Program-made: the position numbers and the translations under genes
The notes under the pieces: generated by a model
Databases searched by the model: none
The model's input: the letters and a program-made list of their open reading frames with translations, nothing else
What the model was told of the DNA's origin: nothing
Part shown: piece after piece, positions 9,481 to 19,700 of the stretch
Position numbering within the stretch: position 1 is the stretch's first letter
Layout of the letters: each line of letters begins with the position of its first letter
Assembly: GCA_947489705.1 (NCBI GenBank)
Contig: CANLEQ010000012.1
Span: 1-64,000, forward strand
DNA: 64,000 bases
Direction of reading: 5' to 3'
Origin: an uncultured Paracoccaceae bacterium
Lineage (GTDB): Bacteria > Pseudomonadota > Alphaproteobacteria > Rhodobacterales > Rhodobacteraceae

Positions 9481-10284
9481 ATGAAACAGGTCATCTGCAT
9501 CAACTGGGGCACGAAATACGGTCCCCGCTTCATCAACCGGCTCTATGGCATGGTTGCGCGCAACATCACGCCGCCCTTCTCGTTCACGTGCTTCTGCGAC
9601 GATCCGGCCGGCATCCGCGACGAGGTGCGGACCTTCCCGCTGCCGCAGATCGATTTCGAGATCCCGAAGACTCAATACGGCATCTGGCCCAAGTCGCGGC
9701 TCTGGGGCGAGAAGCTGGGCGACCTCGAAGGGCCGGTCCTGTTTCTCGACCTCGATCTGGTCGTGGTGGGCAATCTCGATCCGTTCTTCGAAGAGGGCGA
9801 CCCTCACGACGTCATATTGGCGCGCAACCAGTCAACGCCGTTCGAGCGTCTGGGCCAGACCTCCGTGTTCCGTTTTCCGGTGGGCGCGCTCAAGTCGATG
9901 CAGGATCACCTCGCGAGCGATCCGCAGCGACTGGCCGAGGAGCACAAGTTCGAGCAGCGGTTCGTGACGCGCAACGCGCCCGGCGGCATCAAGCTCTTCC
10001 CGCGGTCCTGGGTCCTGCATTACCGGCAGGATTGCACGCGGCCGTTCCCGCTCAACTACATGATGGCACCGAAACTGCCGAAAGGCGCCAAGATCGTGAT
10101 CTTTCCGGGCGGCGTGCATCCACCCCATGCGATCGCCGGCCGGTATGGCGATCGGTACGAGGCACGCCCGCCGCTCGCGCATCTGAAGGGGGCCTTTGCG
10201 GCCGACCGGCCCGAGCGGATCGACAAGTACCTGCGCCATTACCTGCGCCCGGCAAAGTGGGTGGCGGAGCATTGGCGCGAGTGA
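9481..10284 (+). CDS. Glycosyltransferase-like protein (GT-A fold)
   Basis: A 267-residue cytoplasmic protein starting [20 protein letters not shown]. It contains [20 protein letters not shown] (residues about 81-100), the hydrophobic strand plus DxD motif that binds the metal and nucleotide sugar in GT-A glycosyltransferases. A later segment ([11 protein letters not shown]) may form part of the acceptor site. The start is supported by GGAAG six bases upstream. It stands alone, divergent from the permease operon. Donor and acceptor cannot be told from the sequence. Confidence 0.7.
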   Translation: MKQVICINWGTKYGPRFINRLYGMVARNITPPFSFTCFCDDPAGIRDEVRTFPLPQIDFEIPKTQYGIWPKSRLWGEKLGDLEGPVLFLDLDLVVVGNLDPFFEEGDPHDVILARNQSTPFERLGQTSVFRFPVGALKSMQDHLASDPQRLAEEHKFEQRFVTRNAPGGIKLFPRSWVLHYRQDCTRPFPLNYMMAPKLPKGAKIVIFPGGVHPPHAIAGRYGDRYEARPPLAHLKGAFAADRPERIDKYLRHYLRPAKWVAEHWRE

Positions 10285-10304
10285 AACTTGCGGTGCGCCG
10301 GGCT

Positions 10305-10332
10305 TTGGCATACCGCTTGCACCCGGTATCAA
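10305..10332 (+). promoter_or_regulatory. Candidate promoter for proS
   Basis: TTGGCA (10305-10310), a 16-base spacer and TATCAA (10327-10332) lie 17 bases before the proS ATG. The elements resemble sigma-70 -35 and -10 boxes. There is no experimental support. Confidence 0.3.
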
Positions 10333-10348
10333 CGAAAGGCCAAGCTCC

Positions 10349-11683
10349 ATGCGTCTCAGCCGCTATTTCCTCCCCGTCCTGAAGGAAACGCCCGCCGAGG
10401 CGCAGATCGCGTCGCACCGCCTGATGCTCCGGGCCGGCATGATCAAGCAGGCGAGCGCGGGGATCTATTCCTGGCTTCCGCTGGGCTACAAGGTGCTGAA
10501 GAACATCGAGCGGATCGTCCACGAAGAGCAGCAGGCGGCGGGCCACATTCCGCTGCTGATGCCGACGTTGCAGCCCGCGGATCTCTGGCGCGAAAGCGGC
10601 CGCTACGACGCCTACGGACCCGAAATGCTGAGGATCCGCGACCGCCACGAGCGCGACATGCTCTTCGGGCCCACCAACGAGGAGATGATCACCGACATCT
10701 TCCGCAGCCATGTCACCAGCTACCGCGACCTGCCGATGACGCTCTATCACATCCAGTGGAAATTCCGCGACGAGGTGCGTCCGCGCTTCGGCGTCATGCG
10801 AGGCCGCGAGTTCTACATGAAGGACGGCTACAATTTCGACGTCGACCGCGAGGCGGCGCTGCATGCCTACAACCGCCACATGGTCAGCTATCTGCGCACC
10901 TACGAGCGGATGGGCATCCAGGCGATCCCGATGCGCGCCGATAGCGGCCCGATCGGCGGCGAGGACACGCATGAATTCCTGCTGCTGGCCGAGACCGGCG
11001 AGAGCGAGGTGTTCTACGATACGGCGATCACCGACCTGAAGCTCGGCGCGCGGCCGATCGATTACGACAGCGTCGCGGATTGTCAGGCGATCGTCGACGA
11101 ATGGACAGCACCCTATGCCCGCACCGACGAGACCCATGACGAGAGCCTCTTCGACGCGGTCCCCGAAGAGCGCCGCCGCGTGTCGCGCGGCATCGAGGTG
11201 GGTCAGATCTTTTATTTCGGCACCAAGTATTCGGAGGCGATGGGCGCCACGATCACCAATTCCGAAGGCCAAGTCGTGCCCGTCCACATGGGCTCGCACG
11301 GGATCGGCGTCTCGCGGCTCGTGGGGGCGATCATCGAGGCCAACCACGACGACAAGGGCATCATCTGGCCCGAGGGCGTCGCACCCTTCCATTGCGGCAT
11401 CGTGAACCTGCGCCAGGGCGACGGCGATTGCGACGCGATCTGCGCCCGGATCGAGGCGGAGCTGATGACGGCGGGGCTCGATCCGCTCTACGACGACCGC
11501 GACGAGCGGGCGGGGGCCAAGTTCGCAACGATGGACCTGATCGGCTTGCCATGGCGGATCACCGTCGGGCCGCGGGGCCTGAAGAACGGCGTGGTCGAGT
11601 TGACTTCGCGCCGGACCGGCGAGAGCGAGGAGCTGCCCGTCGAGGCCGCGGTCGATAGGCTTGTCCAGATCTATTCGAGCTAG
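10349..11683 (+). CDS. proS: Prolyl-tRNA synthetase
   Basis: A 444-residue class II aminoacyl-tRNA synthetase that charges tRNA-Pro. The catalytic core shows motif 2 ([21 protein letters not shown]) and motif 3 ([11 protein letters not shown]), with a C-terminal anticodon-binding domain. At about 440 residues it is the short alphaproteobacterial form. It lacks the large editing insertion found between motifs 2 and 3 in the 570-residue E. coli enzyme. The ATG at 10349 begins [15 protein letters not shown], the usual N-terminus of this form; the frame is open further upstream inside the glycosyltransferase gene but has no family similarity there. Confidence 0.95.
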   Translation: MRLSRYFLPVLKETPAEAQIASHRLMLRAGMIKQASAGIYSWLPLGYKVLKNIERIVHEEQQAAGHIPLLMPTLQPADLWRESGRYDAYGPEMLRIRDRHERDMLFGPTNEEMITDIFRSHVTSYRDLPMTLYHIQWKFRDEVRPRFGVMRGREFYMKDGYNFDVDREAALHAYNRHMVSYLRTYERMGIQAIPMRADSGPIGGEDTHEFLLLAETGESEVFYDTAITDLKLGARPIDYDSVADCQAIVDEWTAPYARTDETHDESLFDAVPEERRRVSRGIEVGQIFYFGTKYSEAMGATITNSEGQVVPVHMGSHGIGVSRLVGAIIEANHDDKGIIWPEGVAPFHCGIVNLRQGDGDCDAICARIEAELMTAGLDPLYDDRDERAGAKFATMDLIGLPWRITVGPRGLKNGVVELTSRRTGESEELPVEAAVDRLVQIYSS

Positions 11684-11687
11684 AGGT

Positions 11688-11716
11688 TTGACAGGCCGGC
11701 TCGATCGCGCTGCAAT
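11688..11716 (+). promoter_or_regulatory. Candidate promoter for the sensor kinase operon
   Basis: A perfect -35 hexamer TTGACA (11688-11693) is followed after 17 bases by TGCAAT (11711-11716), or after 19 by CAATAT. It starts two bases after the proS stop codon and 40 bases before the kinase GTG. Confidence 0.4.
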
Positions 11717-11755
11717 ATCCCCCGGGTTTCGTGCGCGACAGTCGGGAGGATTATC

Positions 11756-12964
11756 GTGAGCGATATTGGCGGAAGACCGATTCCGGAGCCTTCGGTGACG
11801 CAGAAGACGCTCGCGGAATTCGGCCGCTTCGCGCTGCAATGCGACGACCTCGACGAGGTACTCGATCGCGCCTGCAGGAGCATCTACGACGCGATGGGCC
11901 ACGCGCTCGTCAAGATCGTCGAGCTTCAGGCCGACGGGAGGCTCTACATCCGGCAATATTGCGGCTTCGAGCCTGATCTGGAAAATCGCTGGCTTCGGCC
12001 TGGGCGCGGCTCTTCGGCGGGGCACGCGCTGATGACCGAGACGCCCACGATCTCGCACGACGCCGCGAACGACAACCGGTTCGACCGGGCGGCGGTCGTC
12101 GCCGATGAAAACATCACCTCGCTCATCAACGTCCTGATCCCCGACGGCACGCCGATGGCCCGCCAATGGTACGGCGTGCTCGAGGTCGATTCCGCGTCGG
12201 GCCAAAGGTTCGCAGTCGAGGAAACAGAGTTCCTGACGCTCTACGCCAATCTCATCGGCGCGGCCGTGACGGCGATCGAGGGCCGCGCGCGGGCGGCACG
12301 GCATCTGGCCGAGACCGACGCGCTGCTTCGCGAATTGCAGCACCGGGTCAAGAACGACCTTGCCGTCGTCACCAGTTTCGTCCGGATCCAGTCGCGCCGC
12401 GCCGTTTCGGACGAGACCAAGCAGCATCTCAAGCAGATCGCTGCGCGCATCGACACGCTGCGCCAGGTGCACGAGAGCTTCTATGCCCGCGGCCGGATGG
12501 AGCGGCGGATCGATTGCGGCCCGTTCCTGTGCGATCTGGCGCAGAAGCTCATCGATTTCCACGGCGCCCATGCCCGCGGGATCGTGATCCATGCGGACAC
12601 GCAATCGGGTCATTTCGATGCGGATACCACCATGCCCATGGGGCTTCTGGTGAACGAATTCGTCACCAACAGCCTCAAGCACGCCTTCGGCGAGGGCGGT
12701 GGCCGGATCGACCTGATCTTCGTGCAGGAGGGGGGGCAGGGACGGCTGACGCTGCGCGACGACGGCTGCGGCCTGCCGCCCGATGCGCGCCGCAAGGGCG
12801 GCACCGGGCTCACCATCATCGAGGGGCTGGCCGCACAGCTTGACGGAACCGCGGAATGGGGTCCGGGCCCGGGCACTGAACTGAACGTGATCTTTCCGCT
12901 TCGCGATCACAGGAACGCGACCGTGGCGCCAGCGTTTTCGGGCGACATGGAGGATTTTCAATGA
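11756..12964 (+). CDS. GAF-domain sensor histidine kinase (HisKA_2 family)
   Basis: A 402-residue soluble kinase with no membrane helix. A GAF domain occupies about residues 15-175. The HisKA_2 dimerisation domain has its phospho-acceptor in LQHRVKNDL (His196). The HATPase domain has an N-box NEFVTNSLKHAF, G1 DDGCGLP and G2 GGTGLTIIEGLA. Kinases of this type often work in blue-light or general stress responses of alphaproteobacteria, but no response regulator lies in the window and no flavin-binding LOV motif is seen. The GTG at 11756 follows GGGAGGA at good spacing. The stop overlaps the next gene by four bases (ATGA), so kinase and dehydrogenase are probably co-expressed. Confidence 0.87.
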   Translation: MSDIGGRPIPEPSVTQKTLAEFGRFALQCDDLDEVLDRACRSIYDAMGHALVKIVELQADGRLYIRQYCGFEPDLENRWLRPGRGSSAGHALMTETPTISHDAANDNRFDRAAVVADENITSLINVLIPDGTPMARQWYGVLEVDSASGQRFAVEETEFLTLYANLIGAAVTAIEGRARAARHLAETDALLRELQHRVKNDLAVVTSFVRIQSRRAVSDETKQHLKQIAARIDTLRQVHESFYARGRMERRIDCGPFLCDLAQKLIDFHGAHARGIVIHADTQSGHFDADTTMPMGLLVNEFVTNSLKHAFGEGGGRIDLIFVQEGGQGRLTLRDDGCGLPPDARRKGGTGLTIIEGLAAQLDGTAEWGPGPGTELNVIFPLRDHRNATVAPAFSGDMEDFQ

Positions 12965-14172
12965 CGCGCATTCTGACCACGCTTCTTGTGGGCACGGCCC
13001 TCGCCTCGCCCGCGATCGCCCAGCAATCTGCCGCCCCGGTCGAGCAGGGCGCCAAGAACGTCCCCGAATTCGAGCCCGCCTGGCCGAACCAGACGCGTGC
13101 CCCCGCCATCGACAGCGGCATCGATCTGAACGTCGAGACGGTGGCCGACGGGCTCGTTCACCCCTGGGGGATCGCGGTCCTGCCGGACGGCGGATACCTC
13201 GTCACCGAGCGTGAGGGACGGCTGCGCCCGATCGGTGCCGATGGCGAACTGCGCGCTGCGATCGAGGGCGTTCCGGAGGTCTTCAACCGCGATCAGGGCG
13301 GGCTTCTCGACGTGGCGCTGGCCGACGATTTCACCGAAAGCCGGGTGATCTTTCTCACCTATTCCAAGCCGATGGGCGACGGCCTGTCCGCCACCGCCGC
13401 CGCGCGCGGCGTGCTGAACGAGGACATGACCGAGCTTTCGCAGGTCGAGGACATCTTCGTCCAGCAGCCGCCATCGCCCACGCCCAAGCATTACGGAAGC
13501 CGCGTGGTCCCCGATGGCGATCACGTCTTCGTCACGATGGGCGAGCATTCCTCGATGGAGGAGCGGGTCTATGCGCAGGATCTCGACAAGACCTACGGCA
13601 AGATCGCCCGCGTGACGCGCGAGGGCGAGATCCCCGACGACAATCCGTTCGTCGATACCGAAGGCGCGCTTCCCGAGATCTGGTCCCTCGGCCACCGCAA
13701 CATCCAGGGCGCGGATATCCGCCCCGAAACCGGCGAGCTCTGGGCACTGGAACACGGGCCCAAGGGCGGTGACGAGCTCAACAAGGTCGAGGCGGGCACG
13801 AATTATGGCTGGCCGGTCGTGAGCTATGGCGAGCAATATTCCGGCGGGCCCATCGGCAGCGGCGAGCCGCGCGCCGAAGGCTTCGCCGAGCCGCAATATT
13901 ACTGGGATCCGGTCATCGCGCCGGGCGGCTTCTTGTTCTACGAGGGCGAGATGTTCTCCGGCTGGACCGGCGACGTGCTGGCAAGTTCGCTGTCACCCGG
14001 CGCACTGGTCCGTCTCACGCTCGAGGGCGACCGGATCAGCGGCGAGGAACGGCTGCTGCGCGACCGGGGCCGTATCCGCGACGTGGCGATCGACGCGGAT
14101 GGCGCGATCCTGGTCCTCGTCGACGCCGCCGACGGATCGGTCCTGCGCTTGACGCCGGGCGAAGGCGCCTGA
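12961..14172 (+). CDS. PQQ-dependent sugar dehydrogenase (soluble, periplasmic)
   Basis: A 403-residue secreted beta-propeller of the soluble aldose sugar dehydrogenase / glucose-sorbosone dehydrogenase family. The signal peptide MTRILTTLLVGTALASPAIAQ is clear. The family hallmark GLVHPWGIAVLPDGGYLVTE begins near residue 64. Later motifs are WSLGHRNIQGADI and ALEHGPKGGDELN (PQQ and calcium region), then NYGWPVVSYG. Members oxidise aldoses in the periplasm with PQQ, passing electrons to the respiratory chain. No PQQ synthesis genes are in the window. It overlaps the sensor kinase gene by four bases. Confidence 0.87.
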   Translation: MTRILTTLLVGTALASPAIAQQSAAPVEQGAKNVPEFEPAWPNQTRAPAIDSGIDLNVETVADGLVHPWGIAVLPDGGYLVTEREGRLRPIGADGELRAAIEGVPEVFNRDQGGLLDVALADDFTESRVIFLTYSKPMGDGLSATAAARGVLNEDMTELSQVEDIFVQQPPSPTPKHYGSRVVPDGDHVFVTMGEHSSMEERVYAQDLDKTYGKIARVTREGEIPDDNPFVDTEGALPEIWSLGHRNIQGADIRPETGELWALEHGPKGGDELNKVEAGTNYGWPVVSYGEQYSGGPIGSGEPRAEGFAEPQYYWDPVIAPGGFLFYEGEMFSGWTGDVLASSLSPGALVRLTLEGDRISGEERLLRDRGRIRDVAIDADGAILVLVDAADGSVLRLTPGEGA

Positions 14173-14179
14173 ATGCGGC

Positions 14180-14196
14180 GGGGCCAGTCCGGCCCC
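14180..14196 (+). terminator. Possible weak terminator hairpin
   Basis: GGGGCC and GGCCCC (14180-14185 and 14191-14196) form a six-pair stem with a five-base loop, eight bases after the dehydrogenase stop codon. No T-run follows, so termination here is uncertain. Confidence 0.3.
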
Positions 14197-14273
14197 GTCA
14201 TCGCGCCCCGCCGACTTGACGATGGATCGCCGAAGGCCCATGGCTCCGTCTGCCAAGTCACCGGAGCGTCTCC

Positions 14274-15566
14274 TTGTCCCCAGCCCCCTTTGCCCGTTTC
14301 GAGTGGATGATCGCCTGGCGCTATCTGCGCGCCAAGCGGGCCGAGGGCGGGGTCAGCGTCATGACCTGGATCAGCCTTGCGGGCATCACGCTCGCCGTCT
14401 TCGCGCTGATCGCGACGCTGGCGGTTCGGTCGGGCTTTCGCGACGAGTTCGTCGATACCATCCTCGGCGCCAATGCGCATGTGACGGTCTATTCGGCGGG
14501 TTATGTCGACGAGAACGGGAATTCCTCCAACGAGATCGCCGATTTCGATGCCATGGCGGCGCGCGTGGCCGAGGTGCCGGGCGTCACGCGGGTCGCGCCG
14601 CTCGTCAAGGGACAGGTCATGGCATCGGCCCGCGGCAATACCAGCGGTGTCGAGGTCTTCGGGATCAGGCCGGACGACCTTGCGACCATCCCGCGCGTGG
14701 CCGAGCCCATCGAATCCTGGGGCGCGCTCGACCGGTTCGGGGCCGAGGGCGTTCCGGGCATCGCGATCGGCTCGGGCGTCAGCCGCGAGTTGCAGGCGAG
14801 CGTTGGCGACATTGTGCAGCTGATCTCGCCCAACGGCGTCTCGACGCCCTTCGGCACCTCGCCTCGCGTCTCGAACTACGAGGTGGTCTATGTCTTCACC
14901 GCCGGGCGCTACGACATCGACCGCACGCGGGTCTACATGCCCTTCGACGAGGCGCAAAGCTATTTCAACTCGGAAGGGGCAGCCGACGAACTCGAGGTGA
15001 TGGTCGCCGATCCCGAGAGGGTGGACGCGATGGCACCCGATCTGATGCGCGCGGCGGGCGAACGCGCACTTCTCTGGACCTGGCGCGACGCCAGCGGGTC
15101 GTTCCTGCGCGCGCTCGACATCGAGGACAACGTGATGTTCGTGATCCTGTCGGTGCTGGTGCTGATCGCGGCAATGAACATCATCTCGGGGCTGATCATG
15201 CTGGTCAAGAACAAGGGCCGCGACATCGGCATCCTGCGCACGATCGGCCTCACCGAGGGGTCGATCCTGCGGGTATTCTTCATCTGCGGCTCGATGACGG
15301 GCATCCTAGGCACGCTTTTCGGCGTGATCCTGGGCTGCGCCTTCGCGATCTGGATCGACCCGATCTTCTCGGCCGTCAACTATCTCTCGGGCGGCGAGGC
15401 GTGGGATCCGTCGATCCGCGGCATCTATGCGTTGCCCGCCAAGCTCGAGCTCGCCGATGTGGGGTCTGCCGTGGCACTGTCGCTCGGGTTGTCGTTCATC
15501 GTCACGATCTTTCCCGCCCGGCGCGCCGCCCGGATGAGCCCGGTGGAGGCGCTGCGCTATGAGTGA
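14274..15566 (+). CDS. lolC: Lipoprotein-releasing ABC transporter permease, LolC/LolE family
   Basis: A 430-residue inner-membrane subunit of the Lol machine, which extracts outer-membrane lipoproteins from the inner membrane. It shows the family layout: N-terminal helix ([18 protein letters not shown]), a large periplasmic domain (about residues 50-280), then three C-terminal helices and the tail [18 protein letters not shown]. Alphaproteobacteria usually carry one LolC/E gene that serves as a homodimer, and only one is seen here. The start is a TTG at 14274 preceded by GGAG at nine bases; an ATG twelve codons into the protein has no such site. It overlaps lolD by eight bases. Confidence 0.9.
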   Translation: MSPAPFARFEWMIAWRYLRAKRAEGGVSVMTWISLAGITLAVFALIATLAVRSGFRDEFVDTILGANAHVTVYSAGYVDENGNSSNEIADFDAMAARVAEVPGVTRVAPLVKGQVMASARGNTSGVEVFGIRPDDLATIPRVAEPIESWGALDRFGAEGVPGIAIGSGVSRELQASVGDIVQLISPNGVSTPFGTSPRVSNYEVVYVFTAGRYDIDRTRVYMPFDEAQSYFNSEGAADELEVMVADPERVDAMAPDLMRAAGERALLWTWRDASGSFLRALDIEDNVMFVILSVLVLIAAMNIISGLIMLVKNKGRDIGILRTIGLTEGSILRVFFICGSMTGILGTLFGVILGCAFAIWIDPIFSAVNYLSGGEAWDPSIRGIYALPAKLELADVGSAVALSLGLSFIVTIFPARRAARMSPVEALRYE

Positions 15567-16236
15567 GACGTTGCGCCTCGACGGGATCGAGAAGGTCTAC
15601 AACCGCGGCCTGCCCGGCGAGGTGCAGGTCCTTCGCGGCTGTTCGCTGAGCCTTGCGGCGGGCGAGGTGGTGGCACTGGTGGCCCCCTCCGGCGCGGGCA
15701 AGTCGACGCTTTTGCATATCGCGGGGCTGCTCGACACGGCCGACACGGGCCGGGTGTTCCTGGGCGGCGAGGAGATGACCGGGCTCAACGACCGCCGCCG
15801 GACCCGCGCGCGGCGCGCCGATGTGGGCTTCGTCTATCAGTTCCACCACCTGCTGCCGGAATTCACGGCCGCCGAGAACATCGTCCTGCCGCAATTGGCC
15901 GAAGGTGTCGCGCGGGGAGAGGCCGAGGCGCGGGCCGAGACGCTGCTGGCCTCCGTCGGGATCTCGCATCGCGCGCATCACCGCCCCTCCGCGATGTCAG
16001 GGGGCGAGCAGCAGCGTGTTGCGGTCTGCCGGGCGCTTGCCAACGGGCCGAAACTGCTGCTGGCGGACGAACCCACGGGCAATCTCGACCCCGAGACGTC
16101 GGACCGGGTGTTCGATGCGCTGGTGGCGCTGGTGCGAGAGACGGGGCTTTCGGCGCTGATCGCGACGCACAACCTAGAGCTTGCGGGCCGGATGGACCGG
16201 GCGCTGCGCCTGTCGGAGGGGCGGCTGAGCGACTGA
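15559..16236 (+). CDS. lolD: Lipoprotein-releasing ABC transporter ATP-binding protein LolD
   Basis: A 225-residue ABC ATPase. Walker A is APSGAGKST (near residue 44), the Q-loop is [17 protein letters not shown] (the LolD/MacB-type leader), the signature is [11 protein letters not shown] and Walker B is [13 protein letters not shown]. The ATG lies inside the end of the permease gene, giving an eight-base overlap and likely fixed stoichiometry. It powers release of lipoproteins to the chaperone LolA. Confidence 0.95.
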   Translation: MSETLRLDGIEKVYNRGLPGEVQVLRGCSLSLAAGEVVALVAPSGAGKSTLLHIAGLLDTADTGRVFLGGEEMTGLNDRRRTRARRADVGFVYQFHHLLPEFTAAENIVLPQLAEGVARGEAEARAETLLASVGISHRAHHRPSAMSGGEQQRVAVCRALANGPKLLLADEPTGNLDPETSDRVFDALVALVRETGLSALIATHNLELAGRMDRALRLSEGRLSD

Positions 16237-16270
16237 GCGTGTCGCGGTTCTTGGAGGGTGGGGGACGATC

Positions 16271-16345
16271 TGGAGCGGGCGAAGAGATTCGAACTCTCGA
16301 CCCTAACCTTGGCAAGGTTATGCTCTACCCCTGAGCTACGCCCGC
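16271..16345 (-). tRNA. tRNA-Gly (GCC), copy 1
   Basis: A 75-base cloverleaf on the minus strand. The acceptor is GCGGGCG paired with CGCCCGC, the anticodon stem TAACC/GGTTA holds loop TTGCCAA (anticodon GCC), and the T-arm contains GTTCGAAT. The CCA end is encoded. It is identical to the copy at 16368-16442. Confidence 0.97.
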
Positions 16346-16367
16346 GCGCCAGATCTGTCGGTCTCGA

Positions 16368-16442
16368 TGGAGCGGGCGAAGAGATTCGAACTCTCGACCC
16401 TAACCTTGGCAAGGTTATGCTCTACCCCTGAGCTACGCCCGC
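16368..16442 (-). tRNA. tRNA-Gly (GCC), copy 2
   Basis: Identical over all 75 bases to the neighbouring tRNA, with anticodon GCC and encoded CCA. The two genes are 22 bases apart on the same strand and are probably made as one precursor, this copy being transcribed first. Confidence 0.97.
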
Positions 16443-16548
16443 ATCATCGAGTGAGACGCATTTAGCCAAGCGCCGGCGGCTGTGCAATAGCAAAAGTCCG
16501 GGCCACGGGACGGATTTGCGCCCCCGGCCGCCAGCCGGTCCGGCGCGA

Positions 16549-16716
16549 TTATTCCGCCGTCGCCGCGCCGACCGTTCCGCCGACGACCGCGCCCGCCGGG
16601 CCGCCGACGAGCGCGCCGCCAAGTCCCCCCGTCGCAGCACGGCCCGTTGCCGTGTCGCCGCAGGCCGCAAGGCCGGCAAGCGCGCCGATGATCAGAATGA
16701 CATTGAGATGGGACAT
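16549..16716 (-). CDS. Tiny glycine-zipper lipoprotein
   Basis: A 55-residue protein starting MSHLNVILIIGALAGLAACGD. It has a lipoprotein signal with lipobox LAAC, so the mature protein begins at Cys19. The remainder is a glycine/alanine-zipper segment (GGLGGALVGGPAGAVVGGTVG) able to insert in or associate with a membrane. Small YMGG/glycine-zipper lipoproteins are common in alphaproteobacteria and have no assigned role. An AAGGTG element precedes the chosen ATG; the longer upstream reading adds 15 non-signal residues and is less likely. Confidence 0.65.
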   Translation of the reverse strand: MSHLNVILIIGALAGLAACGDTATGRAATGGLGGALVGGPAGAVVGGTVGAATAE

Positions 16717-16797
16717 GGGACACCTTCGGTCTTGGCTGGCGATGAGACGCCAGAATCGCAAAGCGCCGCCGGGCCATTGGTTCCGGATGGCGCGCGC

Positions 16798-19700
16798 TTA
16801 TTCCTCCTCGAACTCCACCAGCAGGTCCTTCGCGTCGATCTGGGTGCCGGCCGAGACGTGGATCGCCTTGATGGTGCCTTCGCGTTCGGCATGCAGGCCC
16901 GATTCCATCTTCATCGCCTCGATCGTCAGGAGCATGTCGCCCTGGGCCACCGTCCGGCCGGCCTCGACATGGACGGAGGCGACGACACCGGGCATGGGCG
17001 CGCCGACATGCCGGGGATTGCCGGGTTCGGCCTTGGGGCGGGCGGCCGTGGTTCCGACAAGTTTGCGGTTGGGGACGCGCACGGTGCGCGGCTGGCCGTT
17101 GAGCTCGAAGAAGACCTTCACCTCACCCTGATCGTTGGTCTCCCCCAGCGCCTGCATCCGGATCTCGAGCGTCTTGCCGGGGTCGATCTCGGCCGAGATC
17201 TGGTCGCCGGGCTCCATCCCGTAGAAGAACGTATGCGTGGGCAGGGTCCGTACGGGGCCGTATTCCTCGTTGCGCAGGCGGTATTCGGTGAAGACCTTGG
17301 GATACATCAGATACCCCATCAGATCCTCGTCGTCGATCTCGACGCCGCCGGCGGCTTTGGACGCCTCGGCGCGCGCCTCTTCCAGATCGACGGGTTTCAG
17401 GGCCTTGCCGGGCCGATCCTCCAGCGGCTTCTCGCCTTTAAGGACCTTCCTCTGGATGCCCTCGGGCCATCCGCCCGGCGGCTTGCCGAGATAGCCCTTC
17501 ATCATGTCGATGACCGAATCCGGGAAGGACAGCTCCTTTTTCGGGTCCTCGACCTCGGCGCGGGTGAGGCCCTGGCTCACCATCATCAGGGCCATGTCGC
17601 CGACGACCTTCGACGAGGGCGTGACCTTCACGATGTCGCCGAACATCTGGTTCACGTCGGCATAGGTCTCGGCCACCTCGTGCCAGCGATCCTCGAGCCC
17701 CATCGACCGCGCCTGGGCCTTGAGGTTGGTGAATTGCCCGCCCGGCATCTCGTGAAGATAGACCTCCGAGGCCGGGGCCTGCATGCCGCTCTCGAACGCG
17801 GCGTAATGGTCGCGCACCGCTTCCCAGTAGTTCGAGATCGCCCGGATCGCCGCCACGTCGAGGCCGGTATCGCGGTCGGTCCCCTTCAGCGCCTCGACCA
17901 CGGTGCCCATCGTCGCCTGGGACGTGTTGCCCGAAAGCGCGTCCATGGCGCAATCGACCGCATCGACCCCCGATTCCGCGGCGGCAAGGATCGTCCCGCA
18001 GGCGATGCCGGCCGTGTCGTGGGTGTGGAAGTGGATCGGCAGGCCGACCTCCTCCTTCAGGGCCTTGACGAGCACGCGCGCGGCCGAGGGCTTCAGCAGC
18101 CCAGCCATGTCCTTCAGGCCCAGCACATGCGCGCCCGCGGCCTTCAGTTCCTTGCCCATCTTGATGTAGTAGTCGCGATCGTATTTCGACCGATCGGGGT
18201 CGAGCATGTTGCCGGTATAGCAGATCGTCCCCTCGCAGACCTTGTTCTGTTCCAGCACGGCATCCATCGCGACGCGCATGTTCTCGACCCAGTTGAGACT
18301 GTCGAAGACGCGGAAGACATCGACGCCGCTGGTCGCGGCGCGGGCAATGAAGGCTTCGACCACGTTGTCGGGGTAATTGGTGTATCCCACGCCGTTCGAC
18401 GCGCGCAGCAGCATCTGCGTCATGAGGTTCGGCATCGCCGCGCGCAGGTCGCGCAGGCGTTGCCACGGACATTCCTGGAGGAACCGGTAGGCCACGTCGA
18501 ACGTGGCGCCGCCCCAGCATTCCATCGAGAAGAGCCCCGGCATGTTCGCGGCATAGGCGGGCGCCACGCGGATCATGTCGATCGAGCGCATGCGCGTGGC
18601 CATCAGCGACTGGTGCCCGTCGCGCATCGTCGTATCGGTCACCAGAAGCTGCGTTTGATCGAGCATCCAGTCGGCCACCGCCTGCGGCCCGAAATCGTCG
18701 AGGATCTGGCGCGTGCCGTGCGGGATGCCGTCGGTCATCCGTGCGGGCGGCACCGGCACCTTGAGGTCCGCGGGCGGCCGGGCGCGGCCCTCGGTCTCGG
18801 GATGACCGTTGACGCTGATATCGGCGACATAGCGCAGGATCCGCGTGGCGCGGTCGCGGCGCGCCTTGAAGTCGAAGAGCGCGGGCGTCTGGTCGATGAA
18901 CTTGGTGTGGTATTCGTAGTTCCGGAACGTCGGGTGCTTCAGCAGGTTGATGACGAAGTCGATATTCGTGCTGACGCCACGGATGCGGAACTCCCGCAGG
19001 GCGCGGTCCATCCGGGCGATCGCGGCCTCGGGCGTGGGCGCCCAGGCTGTGACCTTCTCGAGCAGCGAATCGTAGTAGCGCGTGATCACCGCGCCCGAAT
19101 AGGCGGTGCCCCCGTCGAGCCGGATCCCCATGCCGGTCGCCCCGCGATAGGCCGAGATGCGACCGTAATCGGGGATGAAATTGTTGGCCGGATCCTCGGT
19201 CGTGATGCGGCACTGGATCGCGTGGCCCGAGAGTTCGATGTCGTACTGGCTCGCCGTGCCGGTCGCCTCCATCAGCGACTTGCCCTCGGCGATCAGGATC
19301 TGTGCGCGGACGATGTCGATGCCGGTGACCTCCTCGGTCACGGTATGCTCGACCTGGACGCGGGGATTCACCTCGATGAAGTAGAACTCGCCGGTCTCCA
19401 TATCCATCAGGAACTCGATGGTGCCCGCGCATTCGTAGCCGACATGCTCGGCGATCTTCTTGCCGAGATTGCAGATCTTCTCGCGCTGGGCGCCCGAGAG
19501 GTAAGGGGCAGGGGCGCGTTCGACGACCTTCTGGTTGCGCCGCTGGACCGAGCAGTCCCGCTCCCAGAGGTGATAGATGTTGCCGTGGCTGTCGCCGAGG
19601 ATCTGCACCTCGACATGCCGCGCGCGCTGGATCATCTTCTCGAGGTAGCCCGCGCCGTTGCCGAAGGCGGCCTCGGCCTCGCGGCGGCCTTCGCGGACCT

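Noticed and set aside
16271-16442. Duplicate tRNA-Gly genes as an integration (att) scar
   Set aside because: Both copies are complete 75-base tRNAs with no integrase or foreign DNA nearby; simple tandem duplication explains them.
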